64,000 bases of DNA from Atribacter laminatus (GTDB taxonomy: Bacteria > Atribacterota > Atribacteria > Atribacterales > Atribacteraceae). The stretch spans positions 2,356,001-2,420,000 of the forward strand of contig NZ_CP065383.1 of the NCBI RefSeq assembly GCF_015775515.1, read 5' to 3'. Under the pieces are notes generated by a model. That model ran no database searches. It worked only from the letters and a program-made list of their open reading frames with translations, and was not told the DNA's origin. Numbering within the stretch: the first letter of the stretch is position 1; every line of letters starts with the position of its first letter. Shown here one piece after another: positions 1 through 7,909 of the stretch. The translations under genes and the position numbers were made by a program.

Positions 1-534
1 CGAGGAAGTGATCCTGATGGAGCAGTTTATTGGATGTGTCGGATGTTGGAAGCTGGAGAGCACCCTCATTCAATTTTTAGGCGATTGATTGCCTGTGCAT
101 CAGAAGATATAGGAAATGCTGATCCTCGAGCTTTACAAATCACTGTAGCCGCTCAGCAAGCTTATGATTTTCTTGGAGAACCGGAAGGAAGGTTATCGAT
201 AGCGCAAGCGACTCTCTATGTAGCCAGTGCCCCTAAAAGTAACGCATCTTATAAAGCTTTGCACCGAGCAACAGCTGACGTGCGTGATTACGGATCGTTA
301 CCAGTGCCGTTCCACTTAAGGAATGCGCCCACTAAGCTTATGAAAAGTTCTGGCTATGGAAAAGAATATAAATATGCTCATGATTTTCCAGGAGCTTTCG
401 TTGAGCAAGAATTTTTGCCTCGCGAGCTTACGGGAAAAATTTATTATCAACCGTCAACACGAGGATATGAAAAAATGATCCGCAGTTGGCTTCATCAACT
501 TTGGAAATCAAAAAAATATAGTGATCAGGATTAA
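1..534 (+). CDS. rarA: Replication-associated recombination protein A, C-terminal part
   Basis: This is the 3' end of a gene whose start and AAA+ ATPase core lie before the window. The frame is open from base 1 and reads GSDPDGAVYWMCRMLEAGE, the conserved start of the RarA/MgsA C-terminal tetramerisation region. It continues with IACASEDIGNADPRAL and then PFHLRNAPTKLMK followed by GYGKEYKYAHD, all hallmark segments of the family. RarA (MgsA; eukaryotic homologue WRNIP1) acts at stalled replication forks. About 177 codons are present and the protein ends at a normal TAA. The assignment is firm; only the ATPase half is unseen. Confidence 0.93.
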   Translation, partial: RGSDPDGAVYWMCRMLEAGEHPHSIFRRLIACASEDIGNADPRALQITVAAQQAYDFLGEPEGRLSIAQATLYVASAPKSNASYKALHRATADVRDYGSLPVPFHLRNAPTKLMKSSGYGKEYKYAHDFPGAFVEQEFLPRELTGKIYYQPSTRGYEKMIRSWLHQLWKSKKYSDQD

Positions 535-612
535 TCTAAGCTTCTAATAACAATTGACCTTCATACTGCTTAGTAGAGCCGGATAGAGATGAAAATATGT
601 ATACGCTGATCA

Positions 613-645
613 ATTTCCCCTTTAGCAAAGGGGGTTAGGGGGATT
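613..645. repeat. G/C-run hairpin repeat (family B)
   Basis: A run of C, a short spacer with TTTAGCAAA, then two runs of G. The C and G runs can pair into a hairpin. Nearly the same unit is seen at 54103-54136 and, in reverse orientation, at 12923-12960; related forms occur at 6194-6293 and near 56740. Confidence 0.7.
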
Positions 646-824
646 TGTGTTTTTTACTGTTCCGTCAATCAGACTGTGTCACAATCCCTTTCATACACCA
701 AGAAGAGCTTGAAAGTGGAGGATACATTCTATTTATCTTCAGTTTTTTGGTTATCTATTCCCAATATAACTGTAAAATATTAACCTAAGTGGTGGTAAAT
801 ATTTACAGAATAATTGTGACACAG

Positions 825-1022
825 CCTGAATGCGAGGAGCTCAACCGTTCTTTGGTTGGGCGACGTGTCAATCTCTGCCACCTAATTTGTCATTCTGAGG
901 AGTCCGGTGTTTTTACCGGACGACGTGAGGATCTCATCTTTTTCAATACCACAATTCAACACATAATAAAAGATGAATCATGAGATTGCCACGACCTCAA
1001 AAAACCAGGTCTCGCAATGACG
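825..1022. repeat. Three copies of ATTGCGAGGAG-type repeat (family A)
   Basis: Copies lie at 825-877 and 890-938 (forward) and 981-1022 (reverse). Each has an outer part resembling TCATTGCGAGGAG, a variable centre, and an outer part resembling CGACGTGGCAATCTCAT. The ATTGC and GCAAT segments of the two ends can pair. The centres differ but are themselves hairpins: CAACC/GGTTG at 842-858 and GTCCGGT/ACCGGAC at 902-921. This looks like a REP-like or MITE-like family. Confidence 0.7.
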
Positions 1023-1032
1023 ACTCAAAGTT

Positions 1033-1066
1033 CCTTCTCCCTTGATGGGAGAAGGTGAGGATGAGG
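1033..1066. repeat. CCTTCTCCC hairpin repeat (family D)
   Basis: CCTTCTCCC at 1033-1041 pairs with GGGAGAAGG at 1047-1055, followed by a GATGAGGATGA tail. A near-identical copy is found at 54542-54577. Confidence 0.65.
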
Positions 1067-1312
1067 ATGAAAGTCCTGGATGAGATCCTGGTTAGTTGTT
1101 CTAAAAGAATTACCTTAAAAAACGGATTAGTATTTTTAGGAAAAAAAGAAGGTAGAAAACAAGAATGGGGATGTAATATTTACTATTTATTACCCACAAC
1201 TCACTCTTCATTGTATTTACAGGATATAAAAAATAAACTAAAATAGCTTGTTATTAAGCCTTGTGATAAAAAAATAACTAATATTATGATTATTCAGTTT
1301 GGAGGGTTATCA

Positions 1313-2311
1313 ATGATAAAAAAAGCCTATATCGGTGTTGACCTCGGAGGAACCAATACCAAAATTGCCATTGTTGACGACCGAGGATCAATCATTGCTC
1401 GTTCAATGATACCGACTCAGGCGATGCGACCAGCAGAAAATGTGGTCGAAGATATTGCCAATGAAGCAAAACGTTTAAAAAAGGAAGCAGAACAAAAAGA
1501 ATACAAGATCTATTCTCTTGGTATAGGCATCCCTGGATTAATTGATTGGAATCGCGGAATATGTTTACTTTTACCCAACTTTCCGAATAAATGGAAGCAT
1601 ATTCCAATAAAAGAATGGTTAGAAGAAAAACTTTCCCTTCCTGTTGCGGTAATTAATGATGTCCGAGCTATTACGCTGGCTGAAAAACGTTTTGGTTCAG
1701 GAAAGGATGTCAAAAGCTTAATTCTTATGGCAATTGGAACTGGTATTGGTGGTGGAGTGGTTATTGATGGAAATTTATATATTGGAAAAGATGGGAGTGC
1801 CGGCGAACTCGGTCATATTATTGTAGAACCGGGTGGAATAAAATGTGGATGTGGAAACCGGGGATGCCTTGAGTCTTACGCCTCAGGACCTTCCATTGTT
1901 GCCCAAGCTCTTCGATCTTTAGTTCAACAGAATGATACTATGATTCGGGATATGATTAAGGGAGATCTCAACCTGGTTACTCCTAAGATTATTGCCGATG
2001 CAGCAGTAGCTGGCGACGAAATAGCCAAGGATATTATCAAACAATCAGGTTTTTATATTGGTGTTGCCCTGTCTTCAGCTTGTGTTGTTGTGAATCCAGA
2101 AATGATAATAATTGGTGGAGGAGTTGCTCAAGCTGGTCGTCTGCTATTTGAGAGTATTGCCAATAGCCTTAAAGAAAACCTTCATATGGTTCCTGTGAGT
2201 ACTATTCAATTCACCGAAACTGAATTAGGAATGGATGCTGGGGTTATTGGAACAGCAACCTGGTCTAAGGAGAAACTCATAAAAGGTGAAATAATACTTG
2301 ACTCAGAATAG
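1313..2311 (+). CDS. ROK family sugar kinase (glucokinase-like)
   Basis: A 332-residue cytosolic ROK protein, most likely an ATP-dependent hexose or amino-sugar kinase. The phosphate-binding motif DLGGTNTK is near residue 13. GTGIGGGVV and the ROK signature GELGHI appear mid-protein, followed by the zinc-binding cluster CGCGNRGCLE. A second phosphate loop, IIIGGGVA, is near the C-terminus. An upstream in-frame ATG at 1286 exists, but GGAGGG at 1301-1306 sits six bases before the ATG at 1313, so that start is preferred. There is no N-terminal helix-turn-helix, so it is a kinase rather than a ROK repressor. The sugar specificity cannot be read from sequence. Confidence 0.88.
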   Translation: MIKKAYIGVDLGGTNTKIAIVDDRGSIIARSMIPTQAMRPAENVVEDIANEAKRLKKEAEQKEYKIYSLGIGIPGLIDWNRGICLLLPNFPNKWKHIPIKEWLEEKLSLPVAVINDVRAITLAEKRFGSGKDVKSLILMAIGTGIGGGVVIDGNLYIGKDGSAGELGHIIVEPGGIKCGCGNRGCLESYASGPSIVAQALRSLVQQNDTMIRDMIKGDLNLVTPKIIADAAVAGDEIAKDIIKQSGFYIGVALSSACVVVNPEMIIIGGGVAQAGRLLFESIANSLKENLHMVPVSTIQFTETELGMDAGVIGTATWSKEKLIKGEIILDSE

Positions 2312-2369
2312 CTTCTAAATTTTAATTAAAATCGTTTTAGAAAATTTATAAAGTATAATGAGGTGAGCT

Positions 2370-3002
2370 GTGGACGATACTTTGGGGTTGGTTACTATTT
2401 TCGGAAGTGCTTTTTTGATTGGCTTTTCTGGCGCCCTTATGCCCGGACCCATGTTTGCGCTGGTATTGTCGGGAAGCTCAAGATCCGGTTTTAAGGCTGG
2501 TCCGCTAACCGTTTTGGGGCACGGTATATTAGAATTAGCTTTGGTAATTGCATTGGTTCTTGGTCTCAGCTCATTACTTCAAAATGAAACAGTTTTTAAG
2601 GTAATTGGAATTGTCGGTGGCGCGGTCTTAGTTTACCTTGGGATAGATATGATTCGGAGCCTGCGACAAGCAAAAATTGATTTAAAGAAAGATGGAAAAG
2701 ACCCGGGTAAAAACCTTATATTACATGGAATGATTGCGAGTCTTTCTAATCCTTACTGGATTATGTGGTGGGCAACCATAGGAATGGCACTCATAATTTC
2801 TGCTTCCAAATATCGTCTGTGGGGAGTGGTAGTGTTTTTTATTGGCCATATTCTATCTGATTTGATATGGTACAGTTCGGTTTCATTTGCTGTTGACCGT
2901 GGACGAAAATTCCTTTCCCAAAAAGTGTATCAAAGCATTATTGCAGTCTGTGGAGTCCTATTAATCGGGTTCGGAATATATTTTGTTTATGGAGCGGTAT
3001 AA
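2370..3002 (+). CDS. LysE/RhtB-type amino-acid exporter
   Basis: A 210-residue integral membrane protein with about six hydrophobic segments. The N-terminal stretch GFSGALMPGPMFALVL matches the LysE translocator family signature, in which a conserved Pro-Gly-Pro follows the first helix. Length fits the family's usual 200-215 residues. It starts with GTG preceded by AGGTGAG at 2361-2367. Its TAA overlaps the ATG of the next gene (TAATG), so the two are probably co-translated. Family function is export of amino acids such as lysine, threonine or homoserine lactone; the real substrate is unknown. Confidence 0.85.
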   Translation: MDDTLGLVTIFGSAFLIGFSGALMPGPMFALVLSGSSRSGFKAGPLTVLGHGILELALVIALVLGLSSLLQNETVFKVIGIVGGAVLVYLGIDMIRSLRQAKIDLKKDGKDPGKNLILHGMIASLSNPYWIMWWATIGMALIISASKYRLWGVVVFFIGHILSDLIWYSSVSFAVDRGRKFLSQKVYQSIIAVCGVLLIGFGIYFVYGAV

Positions 3003-3304
3003 TGATCAAATTAAAACTCGAACCGGTTCCCTATCGATATCGTGAGACGGTGTTTATTTATTGGGAGTATGAATTAGAAGACTTATTTTCTCTTTGTTTC
3101 TTTCCATTTCCATCCTTAAGCACTTATCTTACCGAATCGGTAGGAAAGGAAACCGGTTCTTTAACAGAAATTAATTTGGTCTGCGAAGATAGAAGAATAA
3201 AGATTTGGCTTCCAGTAAATCGCTTTTCTGATGATCTTTTTAAAAGAATTGATGAAATACTAAAAGAAAATATTCGAATCCTTATAGAAGAAGTCATGTT
3301 TTAG
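3002..3304 (+). CDS. Hypothetical protein coupled to LysE-type exporter
   Basis: A 100-residue soluble protein that I do not recognise. Its ATG overlaps the stop of the exporter gene by one base, which supports it as a real, translationally coupled gene. The N-terminus is aromatic-rich (PYRYRE, IYWEYELED), the centre holds GSLTEINLVCEDRRIKIW, and the C-terminus is an amphipathic helix rich in Ile, Lys and Glu. No signal peptide or membrane segment is visible. It ends one base short of the converging uppP stop. A role with the exporter is only suggested by position. Confidence 0.6.
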   Translation: MIKLKLEPVPYRYRETVFIYWEYELEDLFSLCFFPFPSLSTYLTESVGKETGSLTEINLVCEDRRIKIWLPVNRFSDDLFKRIDEILKENIRILIEEVMF

Positions 3305-3305
3305 T

Positions 3306-4061
3306 TTAAGTTAAAAAATAAGCAAGGCATAATGCTCCAAATATTATTCGATAAAAACCAAAAGGTTTCAGCTCCTTATTTTGAACAATTCTCAACAACA
3401 AGAAGCAAGCAATCAAACCAGAGATAAATGAAACCATAAAGCCGGGTAAAATTGTTACCCAAGGAATTCGACCACTGGAATTAACTTCCATTAATCCTTT
3501 GGCAAAAGCTCCTCCAATAGTGGTTATTGAAAGAAGAAAAGAAAAAAACACTGCATCTTCTCGACGGAAACCAAGCAGGAGGGCGGTAATTAAAGTTATT
3601 CCTGAGCGAGATACTCCAGGAATAAGAGCCAGTGCTTGGGATAATCCAATTAAGAGAGCTGAATTCCAATTCATTTCTTCTAAATACCGATTTCCTCTTT
3701 CTTTAATGAAAAAGAAAATCAATCCAACTACAATCAAAATTACCGCAATCAATCCATAGTTATTTCTAACTTGACTTTCCACGCTGGACTCAAAAAGCGT
3801 TCCAAAAATACCGGCAGGTATCGTTGCCAAAATTACATACCAAATTATTGATGGTTTTTTCCATAAACGATGATATTGAGGAATCATAAATAATAGAACC
3901 GCAAATAATGTTCCTCCGTGGAGAAGGACGTCAAACCATAAATCCGGATCTCCAAAACCGAGAATAGGGCGGAGAAGAATCAGATGGGCTGAGGAAGATA
4001 CCGGGAGAAATTCGGTTAAACCTTGAATAAGACCGAGTAACATTGATTGAACTGGATTCAT
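3306..4061 (-). CDS. uppP: Undecaprenyl-diphosphatase (BacA/UppP)
   Basis: A polytopic membrane protein of 251 residues that recycles the lipid carrier by dephosphorylating undecaprenyl diphosphate during cell-wall synthesis. Both family motifs are clear: the Glu-rich GLIQGLTEFLPVSSSAHL near the N-terminus and PGVSRSGITL in the middle. An upstream ATG would add 12 residues, but AGGAGG lies directly before the ATG at 4061, so the shorter form is chosen. It converges on the preceding gene with one base between stops. Overproduction of this family gives bacitracin resistance in other bacteria. Confidence 0.95.
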   Translation of the reverse strand: MNPVQSMLLGLIQGLTEFLPVSSSAHLILLRPILGFGDPDLWFDVLLHGGTLFAVLLFMIPQYHRLWKKPSIIWYVILATIPAGIFGTLFESSVESQVRNNYGLIAVILIVVGLIFFFIKERGNRYLEEMNWNSALLIGLSQALALIPGVSRSGITLITALLLGFRREDAVFFSFLLSITTIGGAFAKGLMEVNSSGRIPWVTILPGFMVSFISGLIACFLLLRIVQNKELKPFGFYRIIFGALCLAYFLT

Positions 4062-4194
4062 GTTTCCTCCTGTAAACGCTAAGGCTATTATCGTCAATTA
4101 TATTCATTTTATTTAAAGATATGTAGATTTTAGCCGATATAATAAATTATAAAGCATAATTTTCACAAATATTTTGTAATATTCGTCAAAAAGG

Positions 4195-4226
4195 TTGACC
4201 AGTACTGAAAAATAAAATACTATAAA
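4195..4226 (+). promoter_or_regulatory. Candidate sigma-70-type promoter for lipoprotein gene
   Basis: TTGACC at 4195-4200 is followed by TACTAT at 4218-4223 (17-base spacer) or TATAAA at 4221-4226 (20-base spacer). It lies about 30 bases before the start of the lipoprotein gene in a very AT-rich gap. Confidence 0.4.
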
Positions 4227-4252
4227 TTTATCATAAACCAAGGAGGTGTAAT

Positions 4253-4585
4253 ATGAAAAGAAATTTAAGTGTAATATTTTTTGTTCTTGCTATAATTTCT
4301 TTACTTATTGTCGCTGGTTGCGCCCCATCTCAACCACCAGTACCAACTAATATTCCCCCGCAAACATGTAGCCTCACTATTTATTCCCAGTGTTGGGATT
4401 GTTACGGGTATGTTTGGGTAAATGGAATCTCTACAGGGAAGTACTTGGATTTTAATGGGATGGTTCAAGTAACTGTTCCTTGTGGAGTTGTATCGGTTGA
4501 ACTTAGGGATGAGTATGGTTGGATTAGCCATCCAGAAATAGTTCAAACTCCTCAAACAAGTATATTGATATTTAATGACTTCTAA
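4253..4585 (+). CDS. Small lipoprotein with PEGA-like module
   Basis: A 110-residue predicted lipoprotein. After a basic start and a hydrophobic segment comes the lipobox LIVAGC, so the mature N-terminus would be lipidated Cys near residue 23. A Pro-rich linker follows, then a compact domain with GYVWVNGISTGKYLDF and VELRDEYGW, a pattern like PEGA domains (short beta repeats with V-D/N-G-x-x-x-G). Several Cys in the mature part (TCSLTIYSQCWDC) could form disulfides. A strong AAGGAGGTG precedes the ATG and a clear terminator follows. Two further lipoproteins at 7514 and 7910 share the module. Function unknown. Confidence 0.7.
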   Translation: MKRNLSVIFFVLAIISLLIVAGCAPSQPPVPTNIPPQTCSLTIYSQCWDCYGYVWVNGISTGKYLDFNGMVQVTVPCGVVSVELRDEYGWISHPEIVQTPQTSILIFNDF

Positions 4586-4604
4586 GGTAAATATTTCAAA
4601 GCTT

Positions 4605-4647
4605 AAAAAGGCTAAACGCTAATTTTTATTAAGTGTTTAGCCTTTTT
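4605..4647 (+). terminator. Rho-independent terminator after small lipoprotein
   Basis: AAAAAGGCTAAACGCT at 4605-4620 pairs with AGTGTTTAGCCTTTTT at 4632-4647 across an 11-base AT loop, and the right arm ends in a T run. It separates the lipoprotein gene from the downstream protease gene. The right arm also argues against a GTG start at 4633 for the protease. Confidence 0.85.
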
Positions 4648-4683
4648 GCTAAATTATTACTCTATAGAAAGGTTAACATACCA

Positions 4684-5922
4684 ATGAAGCAACGGTTATT
4701 TGTTAAACTTGTTCTTGTTTTTATTATCAATATTTTTCTAACTTCTTGTGTACCTAACTCTCCAAATGATAACCCTGGTCTAAATCCAACACCACGACCA
4801 ACTCCAGGAGCTTATTCAACCGCTTGGACCATCATGGTTTATGTCGATGGCGATAATGACCTCGATCCATACGCCATACAAAATATCAATTCCATGGAAT
4901 TGGTCGGTTCGACTGACAAAGTAAAAATTGTTGTTCAATACGATTCCTATGGGTATGCTGGTGCTCGAAGATACTTCATTACCAAAGATTATGATCAAGG
5001 AAATATTACTTCGCCAATTATTGAAGATATTGGCGAAGTCAATATGGGGACCGGTGAAACCTTGGTTGATTTTATCCAATTTTGTGTCAAGAATTACCCC
5101 GCTCAGAAATACTCTTTAATTCTATGGAATCATGGAGGCGGATTTAAAAAACCAGGATACTTGCCAAAGGATATTTGTTGGGATGAAACATCTGGCGACG
5201 ATGCTTTAACCATTCCCGAAGTTGAGCAAGCGTTAAACCGATCGGGTGTCTATTTTGATCTTTTAGCTATGGATGCCTGTTTAATGGGAATGTTGGAAGT
5301 GGCATACGAAGTTAGAAATCATACGGAAATATTTGTTGCATCGGAAGATAACGTTCCTGGAGAGGGATTTAACTATCACCATTTTCTGGAAAATTTAGTC
5401 ACTTCTCCCAACATGGGTCCAGATAGCTTAGCTCGGGCGATGATCGATTCTTATATTTCTCATTATCCTTTTGGAACAACACTTACTTTAGCTTCAGTAA
5501 ATTCCATGCAACTTTCAGCACTTGCCAATGAAGTCAATAACTTGGCAATGACAATAATGCAAGACAATAGAACTTCAAAAGAAGTCTATCGGAATATTAT
5601 TACTCGTGAAACTATCTGTTTTAGTGATGTTGATTTTATTGACCTGGGTGATTTTGCTTTAAAATTAATTGGACATCCTCAAATATTGAGCTCTCAAGTA
5701 AAATATTCAGCCCAGCAGGTGTTAAACCAGGTTTCAAATTCGGTTCTCTATAGTAAAAACCAGGGAAATAATAGTTATTGGACGCTGAACAATGCCCAAG
5801 GAATAAGTATCTATCTACCTATCTACACTAAATATGTAGAGAAGTACCAAAACCTTCAATTTGCTAAAAATACCAATTGGGATGACCTAATCCGGCATCT
5901 TACGATAGGCGGATATCGGTAA
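4684..5922 (+). CDS. Clostripain-family (C11) cysteine protease, lipoprotein
   Basis: A 412-residue protein of peptidase family C11. It begins with a signal peptide and lipobox FLTSC, so it is predicted to be lipid-anchored outside the cytoplasmic membrane, followed by a Pro/Asn-rich linker. The catalytic domain opens with WTIMVYVDGDNDLD. The expected catalytic His is in WNHGGG and the catalytic Cys in MDACLMG, followed by FVASEDNVPGEGF. C11 enzymes cleave after Arg or Lys, but specificity here is untested. The ATG at 4684 is preferred over a GTG at 4633 that lies inside the upstream terminator. Neighbouring small lipoproteins suggest a cell-surface role. Confidence 0.88.
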   Translation: MKQRLFVKLVLVFIINIFLTSCVPNSPNDNPGLNPTPRPTPGAYSTAWTIMVYVDGDNDLDPYAIQNINSMELVGSTDKVKIVVQYDSYGYAGARRYFITKDYDQGNITSPIIEDIGEVNMGTGETLVDFIQFCVKNYPAQKYSLILWNHGGGFKKPGYLPKDICWDETSGDDALTIPEVEQALNRSGVYFDLLAMDACLMGMLEVAYEVRNHTEIFVASEDNVPGEGFNYHHFLENLVTSPNMGPDSLARAMIDSYISHYPFGTTLTLASVNSMQLSALANEVNNLAMTIMQDNRTSKEVYRNIITRETICFSDVDFIDLGDFALKLIGHPQILSSQVKYSAQQVLNQVSNSVLYSKNQGNNSYWTLNNAQGISIYLPIYTKYVEKYQNLQFAKNTNWDDLIRHLTIGGYR

Positions 5923-5943
5923 TTTTAAGATAAAAACTCATGC

Positions 5944-6087
5944 CAGTTTTTTGGTACCAGATGAGGGTGAAAACTCAAGATACGACATGCCATGGCATGT
6001 CGCTACATTAATTAAAGAATGGGCGCAATACATTGTGCCCTATATTTTATAATCTTTTGTAGAGGCTTGGTTTATCATGCCCATTCC
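5944..6087 (+). repeat. Composite repeat with 20-bp palindrome (family C)
   Basis: In order it holds a CCAGATGAGGGTGAAAACTC part, the palindrome CGACATGCCATGGCATGTCG (5983-6002), GCTACATTAATTAAAGAATG, a GCGCAATACATTGTGCCC part, and GTAGAGGCTTGGTTTATCAT. The same order recurs at 53890-54060 and, inverted, at 12983-13205; a shorter copy is at 54376-54510. Confidence 0.75.
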
Positions 6088-6092
6088 AAATC

Positions 6093-6147
6093 CGTCATTG
6101 CGAGGAGTTCAACCGTTCTTGGGTTGTACAACGTGAGAATCTCATCC
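6093..6147 (+). repeat. Family A ATTGCGAGGAG repeat
   Basis: Forward copy with TCATTGCGAGGAG, a central CAACC...GGTTG hairpin and an ACGTGAGAATCTCATCC end. It follows the family C element directly, as also happens elsewhere in the window. Confidence 0.65.
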
Positions 6148-6193
6148 TTTATCCTTTTCTTTAAAATTTTTCTCAGAATAATCAGGAAAAACT

Positions 6194-6293
6194 GAAAGGC
6201 ACCCTCCCCGCTGCGAAGCGGCACCCCTTTAAGGAGGGGAGTTGTTAAATATATTCCCCCATTGAGGGGGGATTTAAGGGGGGTGTGCCTTTC
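6194..6293. repeat. Small element with 9-bp inverted ends
   Basis: GAAAGGCAC at 6194-6202 is the exact reverse complement of GTGCCTTTC at 6285-6293. Between them are G/C-run repeats (CCCCTTTAAGGAGGGG and CCCCCATTGAGGGGGG) that fold into strong hairpins. The size and inverted ends resemble a MITE; no coding capacity is present. Confidence 0.55.
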
Positions 6294-6401
6294 TTTTTTT
6301 AATCATTTATTATCCGTTTCGGTATTTTCAGAATAGGAATTGTGAAAAGTCATTTATCTCTCTTTAGTTTTTTTCCTTCTTTCTCACTCCTCACTCTTTC
6401 C

Positions 6402-6430
6402 TTGTTCTTCTAATTAATTCATTCTATAAT
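6402..6430 (+). promoter_or_regulatory. Promoter for sua5
   Basis: TTGTTC at 6402-6407 and a perfect TATAAT at 6425-6430 are 17 bases apart. Transcription would begin near 6437, leaving a short leader that contains the TTGGAGG ribosome binding site at 6447-6453. Confidence 0.6.
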
Positions 6431-6460
6431 GAAGTTGAACGTCTCCTTGGAGGTTTTATT

Positions 6461-7465
6461 TTGACTGAAATTCTTGAACCAACCGAAAAAAACTTACTCA
6501 AAGCTGCTAAAGCTATACGTCAAAACGGTTTAGTCGCTTTTCCAACTGAAACGGTTTATGGCCTTGGAGGATGTGCTTTTTCTGAAAAAGCAATCGTAAA
6601 AATTTTTGAAGCCAAGAAAAGACCGCGTTTTGATCCACTCATCGTACATATCGCCGAAAAGGATGATTATAGTTTATTGTGTAGCATTATTCCATCAAAA
6701 GCTGAAAAGTTAATCGAGGTTTTTTGTCCTGGTCCCTTAACTCTCGTTCTTCCTAAAAAAGTAAGTGTTCCCGATATTGTCACCTCTGGTTTAGATACTG
6801 TTGCGGTAAGGATGCCTTCTCATCCAATTGCCTTGCAACTCATCAAATATTCAAAGTGCCCAATTGCCGCTCCCAGTGCTAATCGCTTTGGACACGTAAG
6901 TCCTACCCAAGCAGAAGACGTTCTTTCTGACCTTGGAGATTCAATCGATTTTATTTTAGATGGAGGACCAACCACGGTTGGGGTAGAGTCGACAGTGATT
7001 TTTGTAACCGAAGAAGAGACTATACTCCTTCGACCAGGAGGAATACCTATTGAGGATATCGAAAAAGTAGTAGGCAGGGTTAATGTCAAAATGAAAATAT
7101 CAAAGTTGTTATCACCTGGCCTTACCAAAAAACACTATTCACCAAAAACACCTCTATACATTTACGAAGGAAACTTTGATAAACTAATAGAAATTGACGT
7201 GAATGGTTATGCTCTGTTAACTCCTGATTCTAATTTTGCGATTGAAAGTACTATCTTTTCTCTAAGTCAAGATGGTGATGTGAAAGAGATTGCCGCCAAT
7301 TTATTTCATCAACTCCGAACGTTAGAAAGAATGGATTATCGAGCCATTATTGCACTTCCGGTGAAGCAAAATGGTTTGGGTCATGCAGTTATGGATCGGT
7401 TAATTCGTGCTTCAACCGGAATAGTAAAAGTCGAAAATCATAAGCTTATTTTCATTGACAGATAA
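6461..7465 (+). CDS. sua5: L-threonylcarbamoyladenylate synthase (Sua5 type)
   Basis: A 334-residue cytosolic enzyme that makes threonylcarbamoyl-AMP from threonine, bicarbonate and ATP for the t6A37 tRNA modification. The YrdC domain fills the first 200 residues: FPTETVYGLGG, KRPRFDPLIVHI, GPLTLVLPKK and PIAAPSANRFGHVSPT. The linker PGLTKKHYSPKTPL leads into a C-terminal domain, which marks it as the long Sua5 form rather than short TsaC. It starts with TTG at 6461, seven bases after TTGGAGG. No other t6A genes are in the window. Confidence 0.95.
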   Translation: MTEILEPTEKNLLKAAKAIRQNGLVAFPTETVYGLGGCAFSEKAIVKIFEAKKRPRFDPLIVHIAEKDDYSLLCSIIPSKAEKLIEVFCPGPLTLVLPKKVSVPDIVTSGLDTVAVRMPSHPIALQLIKYSKCPIAAPSANRFGHVSPTQAEDVLSDLGDSIDFILDGGPTTVGVESTVIFVTEEETILLRPGGIPIEDIEKVVGRVNVKMKISKLLSPGLTKKHYSPKTPLYIYEGNFDKLIEIDVNGYALLTPDSNFAIESTIFSLSQDGDVKEIAANLFHQLRTLERMDYRAIIALPVKQNGLGHAVMDRLIRASTGIVKVENHKLIFIDR

Positions 7466-7513
7466 GCATTTTAAAAGTAAGATACCAATGAAATAAATCA
7501 AGGGGGTAAAACT

Positions 7514-7852
7514 ATGAAAAAGGTAAAAGTATTGTTTTTAATAACCGCGGTTATGGTTACATTGGTAATCGCTGGGTGTGGTGTGGTTGTCGATGTTCCG
7601 ATTACGCCAGCAACTGGGTCTATCAGAATTTGTACCAACAGTCCCTCAATATATGGAACTCTCTATGTAGATAATAGTAATTGGGGTGTAATTGATGGGG
7701 CTAATGTTGTAGGTACATCTTGTCTTGGTGGAACTTTAACCTTTGGAAGAACATATTTAGTTGAAGTTGTAGATTATAGTTTTGGAACTGGGAGTTACTG
7801 CTGCCGTTATATTACACCACAATATAGTGGACAAGTATTTTGGCTCCCTTAA
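7514..7852 (+). CDS. Small lipoprotein with PEGA-like module
   Basis: A 112-residue predicted lipoprotein with an N-terminal signal peptide and lipobox VIAGC. The mature part contains SIYGTLYVDNSNWGVIDG and later TYLVEVVDYSFG, the same pattern of a short beta strand with V-D, a Gly turn and a second strand as in the lipoproteins at 4253 and 7910. Four Cys lie in the mature domain (RICTN, TSCLG, YCCRY). AAGGGGG precedes the ATG. It lies 48 bases after sua5 and 57 bases before the next lipoprotein. Function unknown; surface exposure is inferred from the lipobox. Confidence 0.7.
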   Translation: MKKVKVLFLITAVMVTLVIAGCGVVVDVPITPATGSIRICTNSPSIYGTLYVDNSNWGVIDGANVVGTSCLGGTLTFGRTYLVEVVDYSFGTGSYCCRYITPQYSGQVFWLP

Positions 7853-7909
7853 ACCAGTATTTTTGTTTGCAGATTAATAAATTAAAACATAACAAAGGAC
7901 ACTAATAGA

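Larger units (their letters stand above)
535..1312. other. Repeat-rich intergenic region
   Basis: This gap of nearly 780 bases between rarA and the ROK kinase holds no convincing gene. It carries five short dispersed repeats (613-645, 825-877, 890-938, 981-1022, 1033-1066) that recur in other gaps of the window. Two open frames of just over 60 codons (789-983 and 1055-1246) run through repeat sequence, have no ribosome binding site and give low-complexity translations, so they are not called as genes. Confidence 0.7.
5923..6460. other. Repeat-rich intergenic region before sua5
   Basis: The gap of nearly 540 bases has no credible gene. It contains a composite repeat with a 20-bp palindrome (5944-6087), a family A repeat (6093-6147) and a roughly 100-base element with inverted ends (6194-6293). 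The last 60 bases hold a good promoter for the next gene. Confidence 0.7.

Noticed and set aside
789-1246. Two open frames of 64 and 63 codons in the first gap
   Set aside because: They run through dispersed repeats, lack ribosome binding sites and give no recognisable protein.
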